Positions 1 to 13,364 of a DNA stretch of 64,000 bases are shown here, in pieces. Position 1 is the stretch's first letter, and each line of letters begins with the position of its first letter. The notes under the pieces are model-generated. The model saw only the letters and a list, made by a program, of their open reading frames with translations. It searched no databases and was not told where the DNA came from. The DNA is from Solea solea (Eukaryota; Chordata; Actinopteri; Pleuronectiformes; Soleidae), in NCBI RefSeq assembly GCF_958295425.1, contig NC_081138.1:28370402-28434401 (forward strand), given 5' to 3'. The position numbers and the translations under genes were made by a program.

Positions 1-20
1 TGCTTGTTTTCACAATCCAT

Positions 21-290
21 TAATCCACTGATTATTTTCTGGATTAATTGAGTACTTGTTTGGTTCATAAAATGTCAGAAAATGTTGGAAATGATGATGT
101 TCTTGAATATCTTGTTTATGTCCACAAACCAAAATGTCAGTTTTAATGATTTCTTTGTCAAATGGAGCAAAGAAACCAGAAAATATTCACATTTAAGAAG
201 CTGAAATATCACAGAAAGCTTGTTTTAATTATTGAAAAAAAAACAAAAAAACACTCAATTATCAAAATAGTTGAGGGTTACTGACCAAAA
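21..290 (+). repeat. hAT-like short dispersed repeat, copy near left edge
   Basis: This copy contains the family's hallmark words: TTTGGTTCATAAAATGTCAG, TTTGTCCACAAACC-like text, GGAGCAAAGAAACCAGAAAA and CACATTTAAGAAGCTGAAA followed by AAAGCTTGTTTTAATTATT. The same ordered words recur at about 9245-9545, 21030-21410 and 22948-23216 on this strand and in reverse complement elsewhere. It encodes nothing. The family is probably a non-autonomous DNA transposon. Confidence 0.6.
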
Positions 291-1735
291 GAGACACTCA
301 ATGGCCCTAGGGTCATTTGAGTTTAATAACCCTGGTTTACTGTTTGTTTCTAGTGTTTCAAGAGTTTTTATTTTTATTGTTAAACGAGATGTATCTATGT
401 GTCAGGCAGATGACCCGCTGTGACGACCCCTAAATGGAGATGCAGAAAGTAGAAGAACAACAACTTCATCTATTAAAAACAAATGTACCAATGTTCAGTG
501 ATATTCACAGACAGCATCATGACTGTGAAGCTTAAAATCACCGTTGGAAACATTTAGGTTAAACTAAATATACAAGCTGACAAAATTTGAAGCACATGGC
601 CAGTTTTAAGTAATATTTACATGGACTAAATATCTTTAAATAAATAGACGTTCATGCAGCTTTAACAGAATCAGTTTCTGACAAACTCTTTGGCACGACA
701 CCTGCGCAAATGATGCAGATTAAGGCGAAAAACAACAACAATACTTCCAACGACCACATACCGAGCACCAGCTTGCGTCATTTACAGGTAAATAAAGTAA
801 TGAAACATGTGTACTCACATAAATACAGTCACAGTGCGTCACCACCATTGTTGCGTAACATCCATTTTCCATCACCCGGAGGAGACTCACGTTCTCTGGG
901 CTTGTCCAGATGTAAGTGTCGGCCCGAGCTGCTCACATTCACCAGTTTAATCCCTCGTTATCTCCGGTAGAGACTTGTTTTGCACTTAATCCATAAAGTG
1001 TTCAAGTGTCAGCCTCCAGATTTCATGCTCTCACCAAAACACGCACACACAGCTCTCCATAAACGACCAACAACAATCTATCGGCACCAACTGTAGCTGA
1101 ACCAGTTCAAAGTTTGGACACACAGGCCTACAGCTGCCTGCTGGAACTCCAAACTACCAGGAAACACAGGTGTTCACTCCCAATTCCCTGCCAATCACTG
1201 ATGAGTGACCATCAAGGTGCATTCACTGACCTCCAGGAAAACTCATTGACAATAGAAACATTCATTCTTCGGCCTCATTGGCACGAAAACAGCACTTTGA
1301 CCAGTGGTTCTCAAACATTTCATGCCAACTTAGAAGATATTGAGCTCTCGAATAAACACCATCACCACCAACTTGATCACTCTGATCAAAGTGCCACAGG
1401 AGGAAGCTGGTGTACCACTGGTGCTACACGTACCACAGTTTGAGAACCATGGCCCTAAATGACTCTAAAAGCTTGACTGAACAAGTATACACTACAATGT
1501 ATACAGTCACAGAGACAGAGTAGACAAAGCCAGAGGGACTAAGGAAAGAACATCAAAACAAATAGACCAGATATAATAAAAATAAAAAAAAGAACTTAAG
1601 TGTATTCACCTTAACTTGTTCTCATGTTTATGGCCCCTTACTTTGCTAAATGTGATGCAGACTCAAATAAAATCCCTGTTTCCTCTCATTAAATCGTCCA
1701 TACTGTATATGTTCCTGGAGGATTTCAGTGCAGAG

Positions 1736-1760
1736 AGGTCGAGAGGTCGAGAGGTCGAGG
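1736..1760. repeat. short tandem repeat (GAGAGGTC)3
   Basis: Three near-perfect tandem copies of the octamer GAGAGGTC, ending in GAGGGGTG. No gene context. Confidence 0.7.
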
Positions 1761-2005
1761 GGTGAGTGAACTGGAGAGGCAGGGGAAATCAAATGCAAAT
1801 GCTGAGGTGGTTTCCTGAGTCACCGTGGAGGGAGAAGCTACGTTTTCCCAGACAATGACTGAACAATATTGTCCTTCACCTGCTGAGATCTAAAGCCGTG
1901 ATCATGAAGCGTGACGAGCCATGGCGTCTATGGCTGTGCAGGAGACCACGCTGACTTTGACCCACTCCCTCAGGGAACAGTGTGTGTGTGTGTGTGTACT
2001 TGTAT

Positions 2006-2200
2006 TTATATCTTTGTGAGGCAAAAACGTCCGGGCCTGACAACTTTAAAGGGTTTTTTTAGGGTTAAGACCTGGTTTTAGGGTTAGAATTGGGTTTAGG
2101 GGTGAGAGTTAGGGTAAGGGTTAAGGTAAGGCACTTAATTGGGATGGTTAAGGGGCTATACATGTAGAGAATAAGTCCTCACAAAGATATAAAAACAAGT
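2006..2200. repeat. short inverted-repeat element with TAGGG-rich core
   Basis: The ends are inverted copies: TATATCTTTGTGAGGC on the left and CCTCACAAAGATATA on the right. Between them lies low-complexity TTAGGG-like text (AGGGTTAAGACC, TAGGGTTAGAATT, AGGGTAAGGGTTAAGG). The inverted ends mark it as a small non-autonomous element rather than telomeric DNA. A (TG)n run at 1981-1997 sits just outside. Confidence 0.55.
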
Positions 2201-2369
2201 TTGTGTGTATGTTCTTCTATTTGTCACCTCTTTAGAAACTTCCTTAACACCAACTTTGTCAAGACAAGTAGTCCACATGGAGACCAAAACCTGGTCCTAA
2301 CAAGGATTAGAATTTGGTTAGAATTTGGTTCACAATCTTCCTCAATCTCAAATATTTTTTTAAGGGTTA

Positions 2370-2760
2370 AAGGACCACTGTGTCAGAATTAGTGACATCG
2401 TGTGGTGGGAACGGGTATTGCAACAAACAGATGACTGCTTTACTCATATCTCCCTTTTCGAAGTGCGTCAGGCAGCTACGGTGGCCTTTGCAAACCAGAA
2501 AGGATCTAAAGAATCTTCTCTCTCCCTCTTTCTACTGTTTCCCTCTTCTTCTTCATCTGCGTTGTAAGCTTCTGCTTTAAAACGCAAGCTCTGGTTGGTT
2601 TGTCTGTTTCGGGGCTGCTGTCGAAACACGGCAGCACAAGATGGTGGACGGGATATGGTAAGATCTGCCAATAAACCCTTTTGAAATGGAACGGGCCATT
2701 TGATAGAAGTGTGATGAATCGGGGGAGAATACAGTGAAATAAGAGCCGATAAGGAAGCGA
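2370..2760 (+). repeat. teleost-type dispersed short repeat (GGACCACTGTGTCAG family)
   Basis: It starts AAAGGACCACTGTGTCAGAA and continues through text on CCCTTTTCGAAGTGCGTCAGG, CTACGGTGGCCTTTGCA and CTGCTGTCGAAACACGGCAG. From memory this order of words is a common teleost genomic repeat. A partial copy in the opposite orientation lies at about 48240-48415. The open frames across it, including a 116-codon one on the minus strand, are by-products. Confidence 0.5.
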
Positions 2761-3889
2761 GCCTGGGTGTCATCCTTTCCAAAGGTCTCAGCTTATGCCC
2801 ATTCAGACTAAAACGCAACCCCAGAGTTTGACGTCAGCCGATCACGTCGGCTCATCCGTTAAGTCCTTTGGAAACGTTGTGTGCAGAGCGGCCAAGCTTT
2901 TGTCTCACGGGGATTACTGACACGTAAGTTTGCCTCATTATTTAACACTATTGGAGCTGTCCAAAGGAAAAAGCTGGAAGAAGCTGGAAGAAGCTGGTGT
3001 ACTAAGACTGCAGGTTCTGGGTTTTATCCTCTGGCTAATTTCTGCACAATCCAAAATACTGTAAATCCTCAGCCTTGCTCTGTAAAGTGAACTGCAATAA
3101 TGTAGAGTATGTTTAAAAAGTACATATAGGTATAAAAAGTATAATGCAGGGCTCACAGTGTGTTGAGCTAACAGGAGCAGCTATCGAGATGCATTCAAAG
3201 ACCCCGGTAAATGTCACATCTTCTGCAGGACCTACAGTGTGTTAAGCTTAGAAAAGCAGCTTCAAATACTCAAAAAAAAAAAAAAATTTCGGGTCAAGTG
3301 AAATTGAAGGAAAAGGTTAATTCTGAAGCGCAAAAATCAAATAAATCATTCTTTGGCCTTGGGTAATATGGGTTAGTTTGTCTACCAAATAACCCATGTC
3401 TTTAAAGGACTGCCTGGAAGAATTAAGAATGTCAACTCAAACCTTGTGAGGCCCAGTGAATACTGAATTCCAGTGTCCAAAAGAAAGAGTCAACATTTCT
3501 TTTTTGTAATAGAGTGTTTCTCTTCAAATAGCAGTGGGAGGAAAGAGGAGGAAGCTGGAGTTTTGACATCTTGAGTTCACTCCTCAGGCCCTCATCAAAA
3601 GTAAAATATGTTAAATAGGCTAAAGGAAATGCGTGTCTGAACAAATAGCTCATGATGTTCGAGGAGTGCTTGGAAGATTGGAGTTTTGATCTCAAGCATT
3701 ATGAGGATCAGTGAGTTTTTTTACTGCAAAACCCAGAGAGTCAGGACTTAAAAGTGAGAAGCTCCCATTCAAATACAACTGTGTGAATTACTTTTTTTTA
3801 AAGTTAATACCTTGTTAGATTTGAATCCTGCCTGTTGTTTGCAACTGGATCATCAAAACCACTCATTTTATAGTGGGTGAGGGAATGTG

Positions 3890-3985
3890 GACATATTCAC
3901 ATTTAAGAAGCTGAAAAAACCCCAGAAAACTTGTTTTAATTCTTTAAATGAAACATTCAAACTGATGAATTGTTTGTTGTTTGTT
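3890..3985 (+). repeat. partial hAT-like short dispersed repeat
   Basis: This is a fragment of the family seen at 21-290: ATTCACATTTAAGAAGCTGA then AAACTTGTTTTAATTCTTT. Only the central to right part is present. Confidence 0.45.
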
Positions 3986-4437
3986 GAGAAATTGCTTCAG
4001 TACTACTTTTCAGTACAATTCTAAACGATGACCTGTCAATTCTTTGTCAAACATAATGTCCTTCATAGTCCTCCATACTAAACAAGAAGTAGTGAAACAA
4101 AATACCGCGGTCAATACCGAACTGGCCATTGACTAAAAGGACATGGCCCAGTGAGAGAGATACAGCAATCAAAATGAAGGAATGCGACTAAAAACAGAGC
4201 AAATTGACAAAAACAAAATAAGAACAGAGTGCAATAAATATCTGTCAGCGAGACGTTCCCAAAAAACTCTCATTTTCAGACTGTGTTCATCTGTCTGTGA
4301 CTGTTTTTGAGAAACAAAACTAAAAAAAAGTTTTGCCCGAGGAAGAAATTTAATTCTTGTGGTGATGCAGAGATGGATCTGGACTCGAGATTTCCTGTAA
4401 AATAGTTGTTAACCATGCGAGATCGGGGAGTATTTTG

Positions 4438-4492
4438 ACCCTGCGGGGACCTTTGGTAGACCTTTGGTAGACCTTTGGGAGACCTTCGGGGA
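4438..4492. repeat. tandem repeat of an 11-mer (GACCTTTGGTA)
   Basis: Four tandem units close to GACCTTTGGTA, the last degenerate (GACCTTCGGGG). The short open frames across it inherit a repeated peptide and are not evidence of a gene. Confidence 0.65.
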
Positions 4493-5094
4493 AGTTTGTT
4501 CTTTCTAAATGTGCTTTCTTTAGATCTCTTCGCCAATGGAATGGGGGCCATGATGACTCGATATAGGACACAGGGGGCAATGTGTTATTCTGCAGCTAAA
4601 ACAATGAAGTGAAAAGTGCATCTATTGTGCTTTTCCCCACAGGAGTGCTTATTATGACACAACACAACACAACACGGACGCTGAGGAGAAGTGCCAATGT
4701 TCCTACTGATGTCTCGCCTCTGCTGCCTCTTTGCAGCCGTGACCAAACAGGAACAACTTGAGACAACTTGTGTTTGCTTTTTTTTTTTAAATAAACAGGA
4801 AGAATGTGACCACAGTGTGTCATAGCCAGGGGTCGGAGTGTTTTTGTGTTTGAGAGATTTGTTTTTGGTTCTAAATAAATATGCAAGAATGTTCATGTTG
4901 TCATTGGGGACTATCATCAAAATAAAACATGTATGCAAATGTAAAATTATCATTCTCTAAAATTAACACAATAAGGAGCGCAAATAGAGTTCCATATTAG
5001 ATAATGTTGTCATGGAAGAGGATTAGTGTCACGTGAAAAACGAATTGGAAGGAAAATAAAAATAAAAACCTGAGTTCCGAGAAAAAGTCAGAAT

Positions 5095-5406
5095 TCTGAT
5101 TAGGGCCATTCATGTGGTCCTAATCCTGTTTGAATTCTCAGATTGAAATAAAAATTCAGAGATCTATGTCTTAATTCTGAGATTCAAGTCTTAATTCTTG
5201 GAAAAAAAAAAGTCAGTCTAAATTCTGTTTGAATTCTGAGATTAAAGTCAAAATTCTGAGATTGAAATCAAAATTCTGAGATTAAAGACAGAATAGTGGA
5301 AAAACGTCACTTTTTTCTCAGAATTCTGTCTTTTTAATTATTTTTTTGTAATTTTGTTTATTAAAAAAAAATAATAATAATAATAATTTCACATGTGGCC
5401 CTAATA
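5095..5406. repeat. inverted-repeat element with internal ~20-bp degenerate repeats
   Basis: The left end reads ATTAGGGCCATTCATGTGG and the right end CACATGTGGCCCTAAT, which are inverted copies. The interior is built of degenerate repeats of AATTCTGAGATTAAAGTCAA. This architecture suggests a foldback or MITE-like element. Confidence 0.5.
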
Positions 5407-6634
5407 CGCGAATGTTGTCTCTATTTCTGACCCAGGGCAAAAGTTAAATTCTCCCGTTGGCATCCTAAAATAACCCAGACCACAAATCCCAGCTCAGTCT
5501 AGACCACACAAGAAACCCTCACAAAGACCTGCGGTTGTAGTTTGGAGAGGGTGAACACAAACAAACTTTGTCAAGTGATTCCCTCTCTATCTCTCCCTCC
5601 CTCCCTCTCTCTCTTATCTGAGTAACAATCCTCCCACAGCCTGAGGCCGACGTCTTCTTTGTTTACACGCCAGCACATGGACTTCTTCATCGCCCTATAC
5701 CTGAAGCCAGGGATACATATCTGTTTTCCGAGCTCCAGTGCCACATCCCTCCCCCCCGATCACCAGCCCCAGTTCAGCCACAGAGCAGCTATCCCGTTGC
5801 CTGGACAAAGGAGGCTTCACTGGGATGTAACTCATGCTTGCACATATAGAAAGTCGGGACAAAGCCTGCTATTCTCTGCGGGTGACAACAACACCTTTTG
5901 TGTTTGTGCTCACAAAGGAAAATACACTGCATTTGCCAGAAAGAACTGAGAGTCACAAAAACACTCTCAACATTTAGTTAAGTAAAACACAAAGACAATA
6001 CGTACAGTACAAGCAGCGGGTGAACGACCTTGATGCACCTTTTTTTTAACGGGGTAAATCTCCGACTGCAACTTTGCAATTCTTGAAAAGAAAGGGTGGG
6101 GATAAAAGAACATTGTTATTTTTGTTTAAACAGCAAGTAAACTTACTTGCTAAGACGGAGTGAGCGCAGTTTTCATTTGTCAGCTGATCTCAGCGGATAA
6201 ACTTAACGGGAAAAGGAAAGAAGACGTCTCCAAGATCAGGATCGTATCTCTGACGTTTACTTCTCCTGTCTCCTGCTTATCGGAGGCTCCTGTAAAAATG
6301 TTATTGTACTAAATTAATGTTATAGTCACAAAAGAACAGGTTACGACGATAACGCTATGCCTAAAACAAAACGTGGCGGTCGAGCAAAGCAGAGGTATGT
6401 ACTCGATAAATAAATCCAATGCAACAACTCTGTGTGTGATAAGATAAAAGCGGGAGTTTGGGCTTTGTTGTTAGAGGTAACTTCTCTCTCTTGATTAGAT
6501 TTTTTTCTCCATACACATTTCTTGTTTCATAGCAATCAAACATACCCTGCTCTGCAGAAAGCAGAGAAATAAGAGTATTGTGTGAAGCAGTGTCCATCAT
6601 CGTAGGCAGAGTAGAACACTTTCTATTCCGCACA

Positions 6635-6659
6635 ACACACACACACACACACACACACA
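6635..6659. repeat. (CA)n microsatellite
   Basis: An uninterrupted CA dinucleotide run of about 25 bases. Confidence 0.9.
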
Positions 6660-8269
6660 TTCAACCGTGGATCTAGATTAGATGGTTAGCGAGTGAGGCC
6701 ATGCATGATGATTCATGTGGTCCACTCTTAAGCCCTCCAGAGTGAAGTGAAGACAACCCTTTATCGAAGATGTCTGCTACACACCAGCGAGACTTAATAA
6801 CATCTAAATTGAGATTCTGTGCCGAGATGTAACGGCTGCTGCGGCCTCTCTTCACCCTTGTCCACGCCGCCCTTCTCTCACCGACTTTCCCATCCATTTT
6901 ATACCATATATTCAAAATGTGATAAAGCTGCTGCATCAGTCAGTCAGTCAGAGGACATTTACCACTCTGGTTTCATTTAACCCTTCATCAGTTCAGAGCT
7001 GAGCATTGATGCTACAAGGGCCTTTCTGCATAGAGTTTGCATGTTCCCTCCCTGGGTGTGCGTGGGGTTTCTTGGGGTTCTCTCTCTTTTACTCCCAAAG
7101 TCCAAAAACATGCAGATTTGAGGATTAGGCAAATTTGACACTCTAAATTGACTGTAAACAGTGTTCTAGGTAGCACATTTTAGCATAACGGGCCGTGATG
7201 TGAAGTTTATTCATACAGCTGTCTGGCATTCGAAACCTCAAAAAATCAGCCAATCAGAAAATAGCATTTCTTGTTGCTAGGGAAAGTCTGAAAATAGGTT
7301 TCCGCCGCACTACTCGTTCCACAAAGGCACAGGAACACGCACGAATGCTGTGAATGCGTGCACAGGTTTCAAGTGAAAGAGCACGGCCAGGTAATCGCTT
7401 CAATTATATCACTTCATTTATGATAATAGCTGCTTATTAAAGTGAACGTTTGCCTGTCTTTTCACGCCTTTCACGCTTCATGATAACATTTACCCGACAT
7501 TTATTGTGATAATTATCAGTATCAACTGACATGATGTCACATCATGAGTTTTGATTTTGAACTCTTATTTAATCTTTATATTTACTTCATTTTGTTCTTG
7601 TTGTATATTTCATGACCTATAAATTACAATATTGCATTGAAGCAGATCAAAATAAGACAAAGGTCCATCTGACACTAACTCATTTTATCAACGTCTTCTG
7701 TAAATGAAGTTGAGTCATGTCCTATCACTGACCCTTGGTGTGCAAAAAAGGAGAAAAAAAAACACCCAAAGGACAAACCTTCGGGTGACTTTTATGAAGG
7801 AAACCAAATGGCAGCCACAGCTTGTGGACAAACTGTGTAGGGAAGCCCAGGCAGAGCCTGTGACAGATGGTCAGAGCGAGCGAGTAACTGGTGACAACGT
7901 GTGTGTGCGCTGCGTTCAGGAAAAAGGCGCAATCAGCACAATATGGCACAGAGCGGCAAAGAGAAGAAACCTAACACTTCGGTTGTGTCACGTTAGACAC
8001 ACAGGAAGCCCCAATGGATGCAGAGAGAAACACACATGCAGTCAAACACGAGGGACGGAGAAATACTGCGCCGGCAGGAAAAGACAAGCAGGGACATGAC
8101 AGTCTGTAACCTATTTGCTGCAAACAGCCTTCCACTTGTGCACACAACATTTTTCACTGACATTATTCTTGTTTTTCTCGACTCAAAGAACGCGGCGTGT
8201 ACAAACACAGCGGCTCTGTGCTTTCCAAAGAGGTGCTTTTTTACATCAGTGTCATAAAAGACTAGGTGT

Positions 8270-8640
8270 GCAACGATAAATCACTTCGTAAATCATCATT
8301 TATTAGTATTTTTGATAATCAACTCATCAGTTTGAGTGTTGTTTTTTAAGATAGAAACAAGCTCTATTATTTTTCATCTTCTTAAATGTGATTTTATTTT
8401 TTTATTTTATGAGATTTTTGATGTCAATGTGTTTTTTTTCCTGGTTAATTAACATTTATAGAAAATATATGACTTAAAACTGCTTAATTCAATAATAAAA
8501 TATAAAAATAATAACAAAACATATGAGTGCATCATCATTTTAAAATTGAATTAGCATTGTATGGACCAAACAAGTAATCGATTAATCAAGAAAATAATCA
8601 AAAGATTGATCAAATGTGAAAATAATGGTTCGTTCAACGT
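8270..8640 (-). repeat. hAT-like short dispersed repeat, reverse copy (degraded)
   Basis: Reverse-orientation words of the family seen at 21-290 are present: CTTCTTAAATGTGATTTTA, GGACCAAACAAGTAATCGAT and AATCAAGAAAATAATC. The centre is diverged and AT-rich. Confidence 0.45.
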
Positions 8641-8943
8641 TCTGTGCCCTTGTTTGAGCTCCTCCCACTAGGCAGGTGTTTCAAATCAACGTGCACATGT
8701 ACAAATTGAATAAAAACAGCTTTTTTTATCAACTGCCATAAACGTCCTGAACTCTGAAGTCGCCGTCTGAGATGACCTCATGTTCACGGTGTGCAATAAA
8801 CGGTTTAATAATTTACAGTTCATGCTGCTGTGTAATAAAAACACATGTCAGTTGGACGACTGTCCTTGTCCCAGTATACGTTATAAGCACGAGCAATTAA
8901 CTGAATAACCTGTGTCTGTTTATGCTACGCTAGGTGGCGATGT

Positions 8944-8967
8944 CCCCCCCCAACCCCCCCCCCCCCC
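8944..8967. repeat. poly-C tract
   Basis: Eight C, two A, then 14 C. A homopolymer of this kind is prone to assembly length error. Confidence 0.9.
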
Positions 8968-9244
8968 GTTTCAGCTTGTTAGCATTAGCTGGTTTCTGGT
9001 TTAGCTAGTGGCTATCTTCAGGAGTTAGCTGTAGCAAACTGGATTTGCTTATTTAGTTTGTTTAGTTAGAAACATTTTTATTTTATGTCCTTAACTTAAC
9101 TCAAACATGTCCAGTTGCCTTCAATTAACTCTGAAGTTGACTGAGAACATTCCCAGGCTAGCTGGTGGCTAGTTGTTAGCCTGTCGAACACCATTCTTGC
9201 TCTTGAACATGAAAATATTCAACTCTTTGAACTGGAAGGGTGTA

Positions 9245-9545
9245 AAATTAACTAACTATTATTTTCATATTCGACTAATGTGTTGATTATTTACTACTCA
9301 TTGTCATCGAGTACTTGTTTGGTCTATAAAATATCGCAAAATGTTGAAAAATGTTTATCATTGTGTACCAAACCTGGAAATACTGCTGTTCTGCAATGTC
9401 TTGTTTTGTCCACAAGGGAAATGATTCAGTTTTAATTATTTATTTTGCAAATGGAGCAAAGAAACCTGAAAATATTCCCATTTTAGAAGTTGAAAAAAAC
9501 GATAATTACAATAGTAATTATCAATCAATTGAATAATCGTTGCAA
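9245..9545 (+). repeat. hAT-like short dispersed repeat
   Basis: It carries the family word order GTACTTGTTTGGTCTATAAA, TTTTGTCCACAAG, GGAGCAAAGAAACCTGAAAA and AGAAGTTGAAAAA, ending near AATTGAATAATCGTTGCAAT. Both ends carry ATTAATC/GATTAAT-like text. Confidence 0.55.
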
Positions 9546-9779
9546 TTATGAGGAATTTGATTTGGTACAGTTTTTTTGGTACAATAATTGTTTTGTTTTT
9601 TTCTAATGTCATGTATGTCGATGTACTGTGTGATTTCTCTGTGTTTTTTTCCCCCAAATTTTTGTATTTATCAGTTCTTTTATGGATTGAGATTTAAATT
9701 GCCCCTCTGGGCGTTCTCACAAACGCAGTATCATTGTACAGCACAATGCCAATGAAGTGTTTGGCTCTTGAATCTTGCT

Positions 9780-10300
9780 CTCACCTGCAACTACAACTTA
9801 CATCAACTGTCAGCTCCTTCAGCTCCCGATGCCTAATGCCCGCTGTGCGTTTCTCTTTGTCCTGCTCCCTCTCTGCAATTAAGCAAATGGGTCATTAATG
9901 AATCGCCGCAGGCAACAGGTCACATGAGAAGCTAATCAGACAGGATGGATGGGCTGCTGGGGAAAAAAAAAAAAGCAATGCGTGACACACAAACACACGG
10001 CCACTTTCACAAACTATTGACATTTCTGAAAAGTGCGCCTCCAGCAAGATGCGCATGAATAACATTACAGAAAATAGCAGGAGTTGATGAAAAGCAGCTT
10101 GATCATTGATCCGCGTTGTCAAACTGTGCTGAGTGTTCGTTTCCTCTGGGAGGAAACTTTGGTTGAAACCTTGCCTCGGGCCATCAACATTCAGACACAG
10201 ACAAGAGGATAATTTTTCAGTTTGTGATGGTACGCCGCTCAATCGCCAACACTGCTGATAAATCATTTTCATGAAATATATACAAATAAAGCTATTGATG
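9780..10300. other. high-complexity stretch, candidate conserved non-coding element
   Basis: Unlike its surroundings this stretch is free of simple repeats. It contains clustered homeodomain-type TAAT cores, for example GCAATTAAGCAAATGGGTCA and CATTAATGAATCGCC near 9877-9908. No convincing protein reading was found. Calling it regulatory is inference from composition only. Confidence 0.2.
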
Positions 10301-10563
10301 GGGAAAACCGCAGAGGGTTTGCATACAGGCTTGCTGGAGTTAGACCAACAACGGGGCTGCTCCCAGACAGGTGCAGCCTCAGTGATGACTCATCACTGTG
10401 GATGCTCAGATACAGGATGACTGTACATTTACAATTTTCTTTTCTTTTCTTTTTCCCAAACTTTTTTGCTTTAAAGATGCTTTTCTCTTGAAGTATACAG
10501 ATTTAACTTAACCCTGTGACCCTGTGATGGACTGGCGACCGGTCTAATAACAGGTTGCTTTAA

Positions 10564-10706
10564 GATGTGCCGACTCGGTAGCTGCCCCCAAACTTTGGAA
10601 CAAGTAACCCATGGAAATTAAATCTGCCCCCACCACTGAACATTTTAAATCACTTCTAAAGACCCACCTCTTCTCCTTGGCCTTCACTTCAGGATATTCA
10701 AGAATA
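10564..10706 (+). pseudogene. LINE reverse-transcriptase C-terminal remnant
   Basis: The frame starting at 10578 reads VAAPKLWNK, a stop, then PMEIKSAPTTEHFKSLLK and THLFSLAF. This matches the C-terminal 'APKLWNSLP...SFKSLLKTHLF' block typical of L2/CR1/Rex-like non-LTR retrotransposons, as I know the family. The in-frame stop after LWNK and the loss of everything upstream show it is dead. Just before it, ACCCTGTGATGGACTGGCGA is another common repeat word. Confidence 0.6.
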
Positions 10707-11814
10707 GTCAACCCGGATGCTTCTATCTAATAAATAAATAAATGGAGTGTTATACACCAGATGACTACTGGTGTCTTCCTTTGGCTCAGTGTTTAAATAA
10801 AGGTTGTTTGTATGTGTACGAATCAAGGAAATTGCTAATAAATATGGTTAAATTCTGCTACAGCACAAATAACCAGGCAAGAAAATGAAGAAAAAAATGT
10901 ACGATTTTGAATAAATATCTAATTGCGATTATTTTTGACTGAAATTGCGATTCAAATGATAACTGTGTTATATCTGTGAGGAAAATAAGATGTTTTCTTC
11001 AGTCTGTTGAATATGATGGGTCATTTGATGTGTCATACTGTGTAGAATCGGTAAAATTTTGATTAATTTTATGTACATCAATATTTGATAAATAACTTAT
11101 AAATATCAGTGCATTTAGAACTAGGAAAGACATCATTGATGCCATATCACGATATGACGATATTAATATCCTGGCTTATGTCACAATACTAATATAATAT
11201 TTCTAATGTATAATCAGTTACGAAATCTCTTATATATCAACAAAAACTGTAACTAAGCACCACAAATGTCCTAGCAATACAAATAGCATATCATTTGTGC
11301 GGAAAACTGAATGAATCTATTAAAAAGTGTATTTATTCCTCAATGCTACACAATACTAAATAAGCTAAATAAGAACATTACACCATTATAATGAGTAATA
11401 TGACTCTTTAATGTCATTTTCCCCTTGTTTTACCAGCACAGATCCCACATTGTTTCACACAGGCTGACAAAAAGAGGCTTAAAGCTAAATGGCTGAACAA
11501 ATCAAAGCGCTAATATGAAAATGGAAAAGCAGCAGGGGAATGGAAATCCAGTGTGGAAGAGGATATTGCACGACCATTATCTAATTTACGTTATTTATTT
11601 ATAAATATTCAAACATGCAGTATTTGTGTTGTCCTTCTTGACTTTTAACCATTAAATTATTCATAATGTACGAGATCAAATAATGAATCACTTACTAATT
11701 AAGTGTATGTATACACAGTATATATAGTTATGTTAATTTTTAACGTTTGTTTTTGCTGTTGTAGAGCAGATGGCAATGTTATGTTGTTATTACTGTAAAG
11801 AATCAAGTGGAGTT

Positions 11815-11950
11815 GAAACAATCACTCGATTATTAATTGATTACTAAATCGTCAACTATTGAAGCTTTTTTCATGATTACAACCAGATTTCTGATTAAAT
11901 GTGAATATTTTCTTCATTTCTTTGCTCCACATAACAACTTTGAATTACCG
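11815..11950 (-). repeat. partial hAT-like short dispersed repeat, reverse copy
   Basis: Reverse words are visible: ATCACTCGATTATTAATTGA, TTCTGATTAAATGTGAATAT and TTCTTTGCTCCACATAA. It is truncated. Confidence 0.4.
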
Positions 11951-12659
11951 TGATTACGCGGCGGTTTCTTCTGCTAAAGTTAAGAAGTTGCACGTCAAAG
12001 CCAACGTGTGGTTATTACGGTAATTTCACTCGCACTGTTGCAGGAAATCGGCGAATCAGCGTCTTTCTGGAAAAAAACACCCATAGTTTCCATTTATTTT
12101 TTGAATATTGAGACAAAGCCAAACAAATGCTCATTTAAATATGTTGTTTAAATTTCAAATTTAACACACAAAATCTTTTTTTTCTCAATAAAACTTTTGG
12201 TTTTTCTTCATTTTGAATTATTAATACACTATGTTAACATCACTACAACAAGATATTGAAAGTTATTCTGGAAAACTGGAAGATTTAAGCACTGGGAAAA
12301 CATTGAAGACTCCAGATTTATGGCTATTTCTCACAGTCAGCATGATGCTGTATTCATATTTCACCAGTAGATGGCAATCACAGCGGCCTATTTGACAGCT
12401 AAAACCAAACCAATTTAAATGAGTGATGAGTCGAAACTGGTTATTCAGGGATTATGTAAAAAAAACAACAACACAAAACAGATGAAAGGAATTATGTTTT
12501 TCCTCTTGTAAAGTTCAGCCTCTTTAAGCCATTGTGTGGCTCACACATAAAAGCCACATCATTTCCTTCCCCTGACATCGAGTTAAAGAGAGGACGCGCT
12601 TTGTCCTCGGACATCCTCTGTTTCCCTTTAACCTCACACTGACGGGCCCGGCCTGCCCT

Positions 12660-12870
12660 TCAGCTGTCTGTCAGCGGGAGAGGAGAATGGGCGGAGACGC
12701 AGTTGGACAGGACGTGACGGGGCAGGACGGGACGGGGGGGGGACGGGGGCCACAATGACACAGGATGGGAGTTGTTTTGTCCTCAGCACTCAGCACTATC
12801 TGATCTGCCAGAGGGACAACAGGAGGAAGGGAAGGAAGGAAGGACAGGAAGGACAGGGAGCGTCAAACAG
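12660..12870. other. GC/G-rich tract with GGACGGG and GGAAGGAAGGA repeats
   Basis: Degenerate tandem GGACGGGACGGG-type units (about 12705-12748) are followed by GGAAGGAAGGA units (about 12823-12862). No gene is attached. Confidence 0.5.
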
Positions 12871-13364
12871 AGGCCGAGACGCTCACCTGGACGAACCTGA
12901 AACACTGCAAATATCACTCTGAATATAATGTCCATCGTGTGACTTATAGACTGTAACGCTGCCAGAGCACTGCAGGCTATAGAATAATCAATATTAGCAC
13001 TTCATCAATGAGCCAATGGAACATTAGATATGAGGCTGACGTGTGTATTTATTTTACATTGTACAATCTAACAGCTTAAGTAAGCAGAAGGAGAATAATA
13101 TATTATTTTTTTATCGTCTTCGTTTGTGTGTTACTGCACTTTTGCAAATCGAATTTCCTCCATTCATTAAAATAATTACTCAGAGAGTCTGGAAACGAGA
13201 GACACAAGCCGAGGAGCAACTCCTGTAATTTAATTAGAAGGACTTTCTTCGGCTCTGCTGAAGCTGCAGTGCAGAGGCAAAAGGGACGGGGCGGGCGCTT
13301 GTTTTAGAGCCATTTGTAAAAGCATTTGTTACAGCAGTTCCACAGATCTATTGCAGTCGGATAC

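Noticed and set aside
2468..2818. 116-codon minus-strand frame
   Set aside because: Lies mostly in a dispersed repeat; no splice support and no known homologue.
7704..8099. 131-codon plus-strand frame
   Set aside because: No recognisable domain or signal, and overlapping frames on both strands are equally open. I cannot support a gene.
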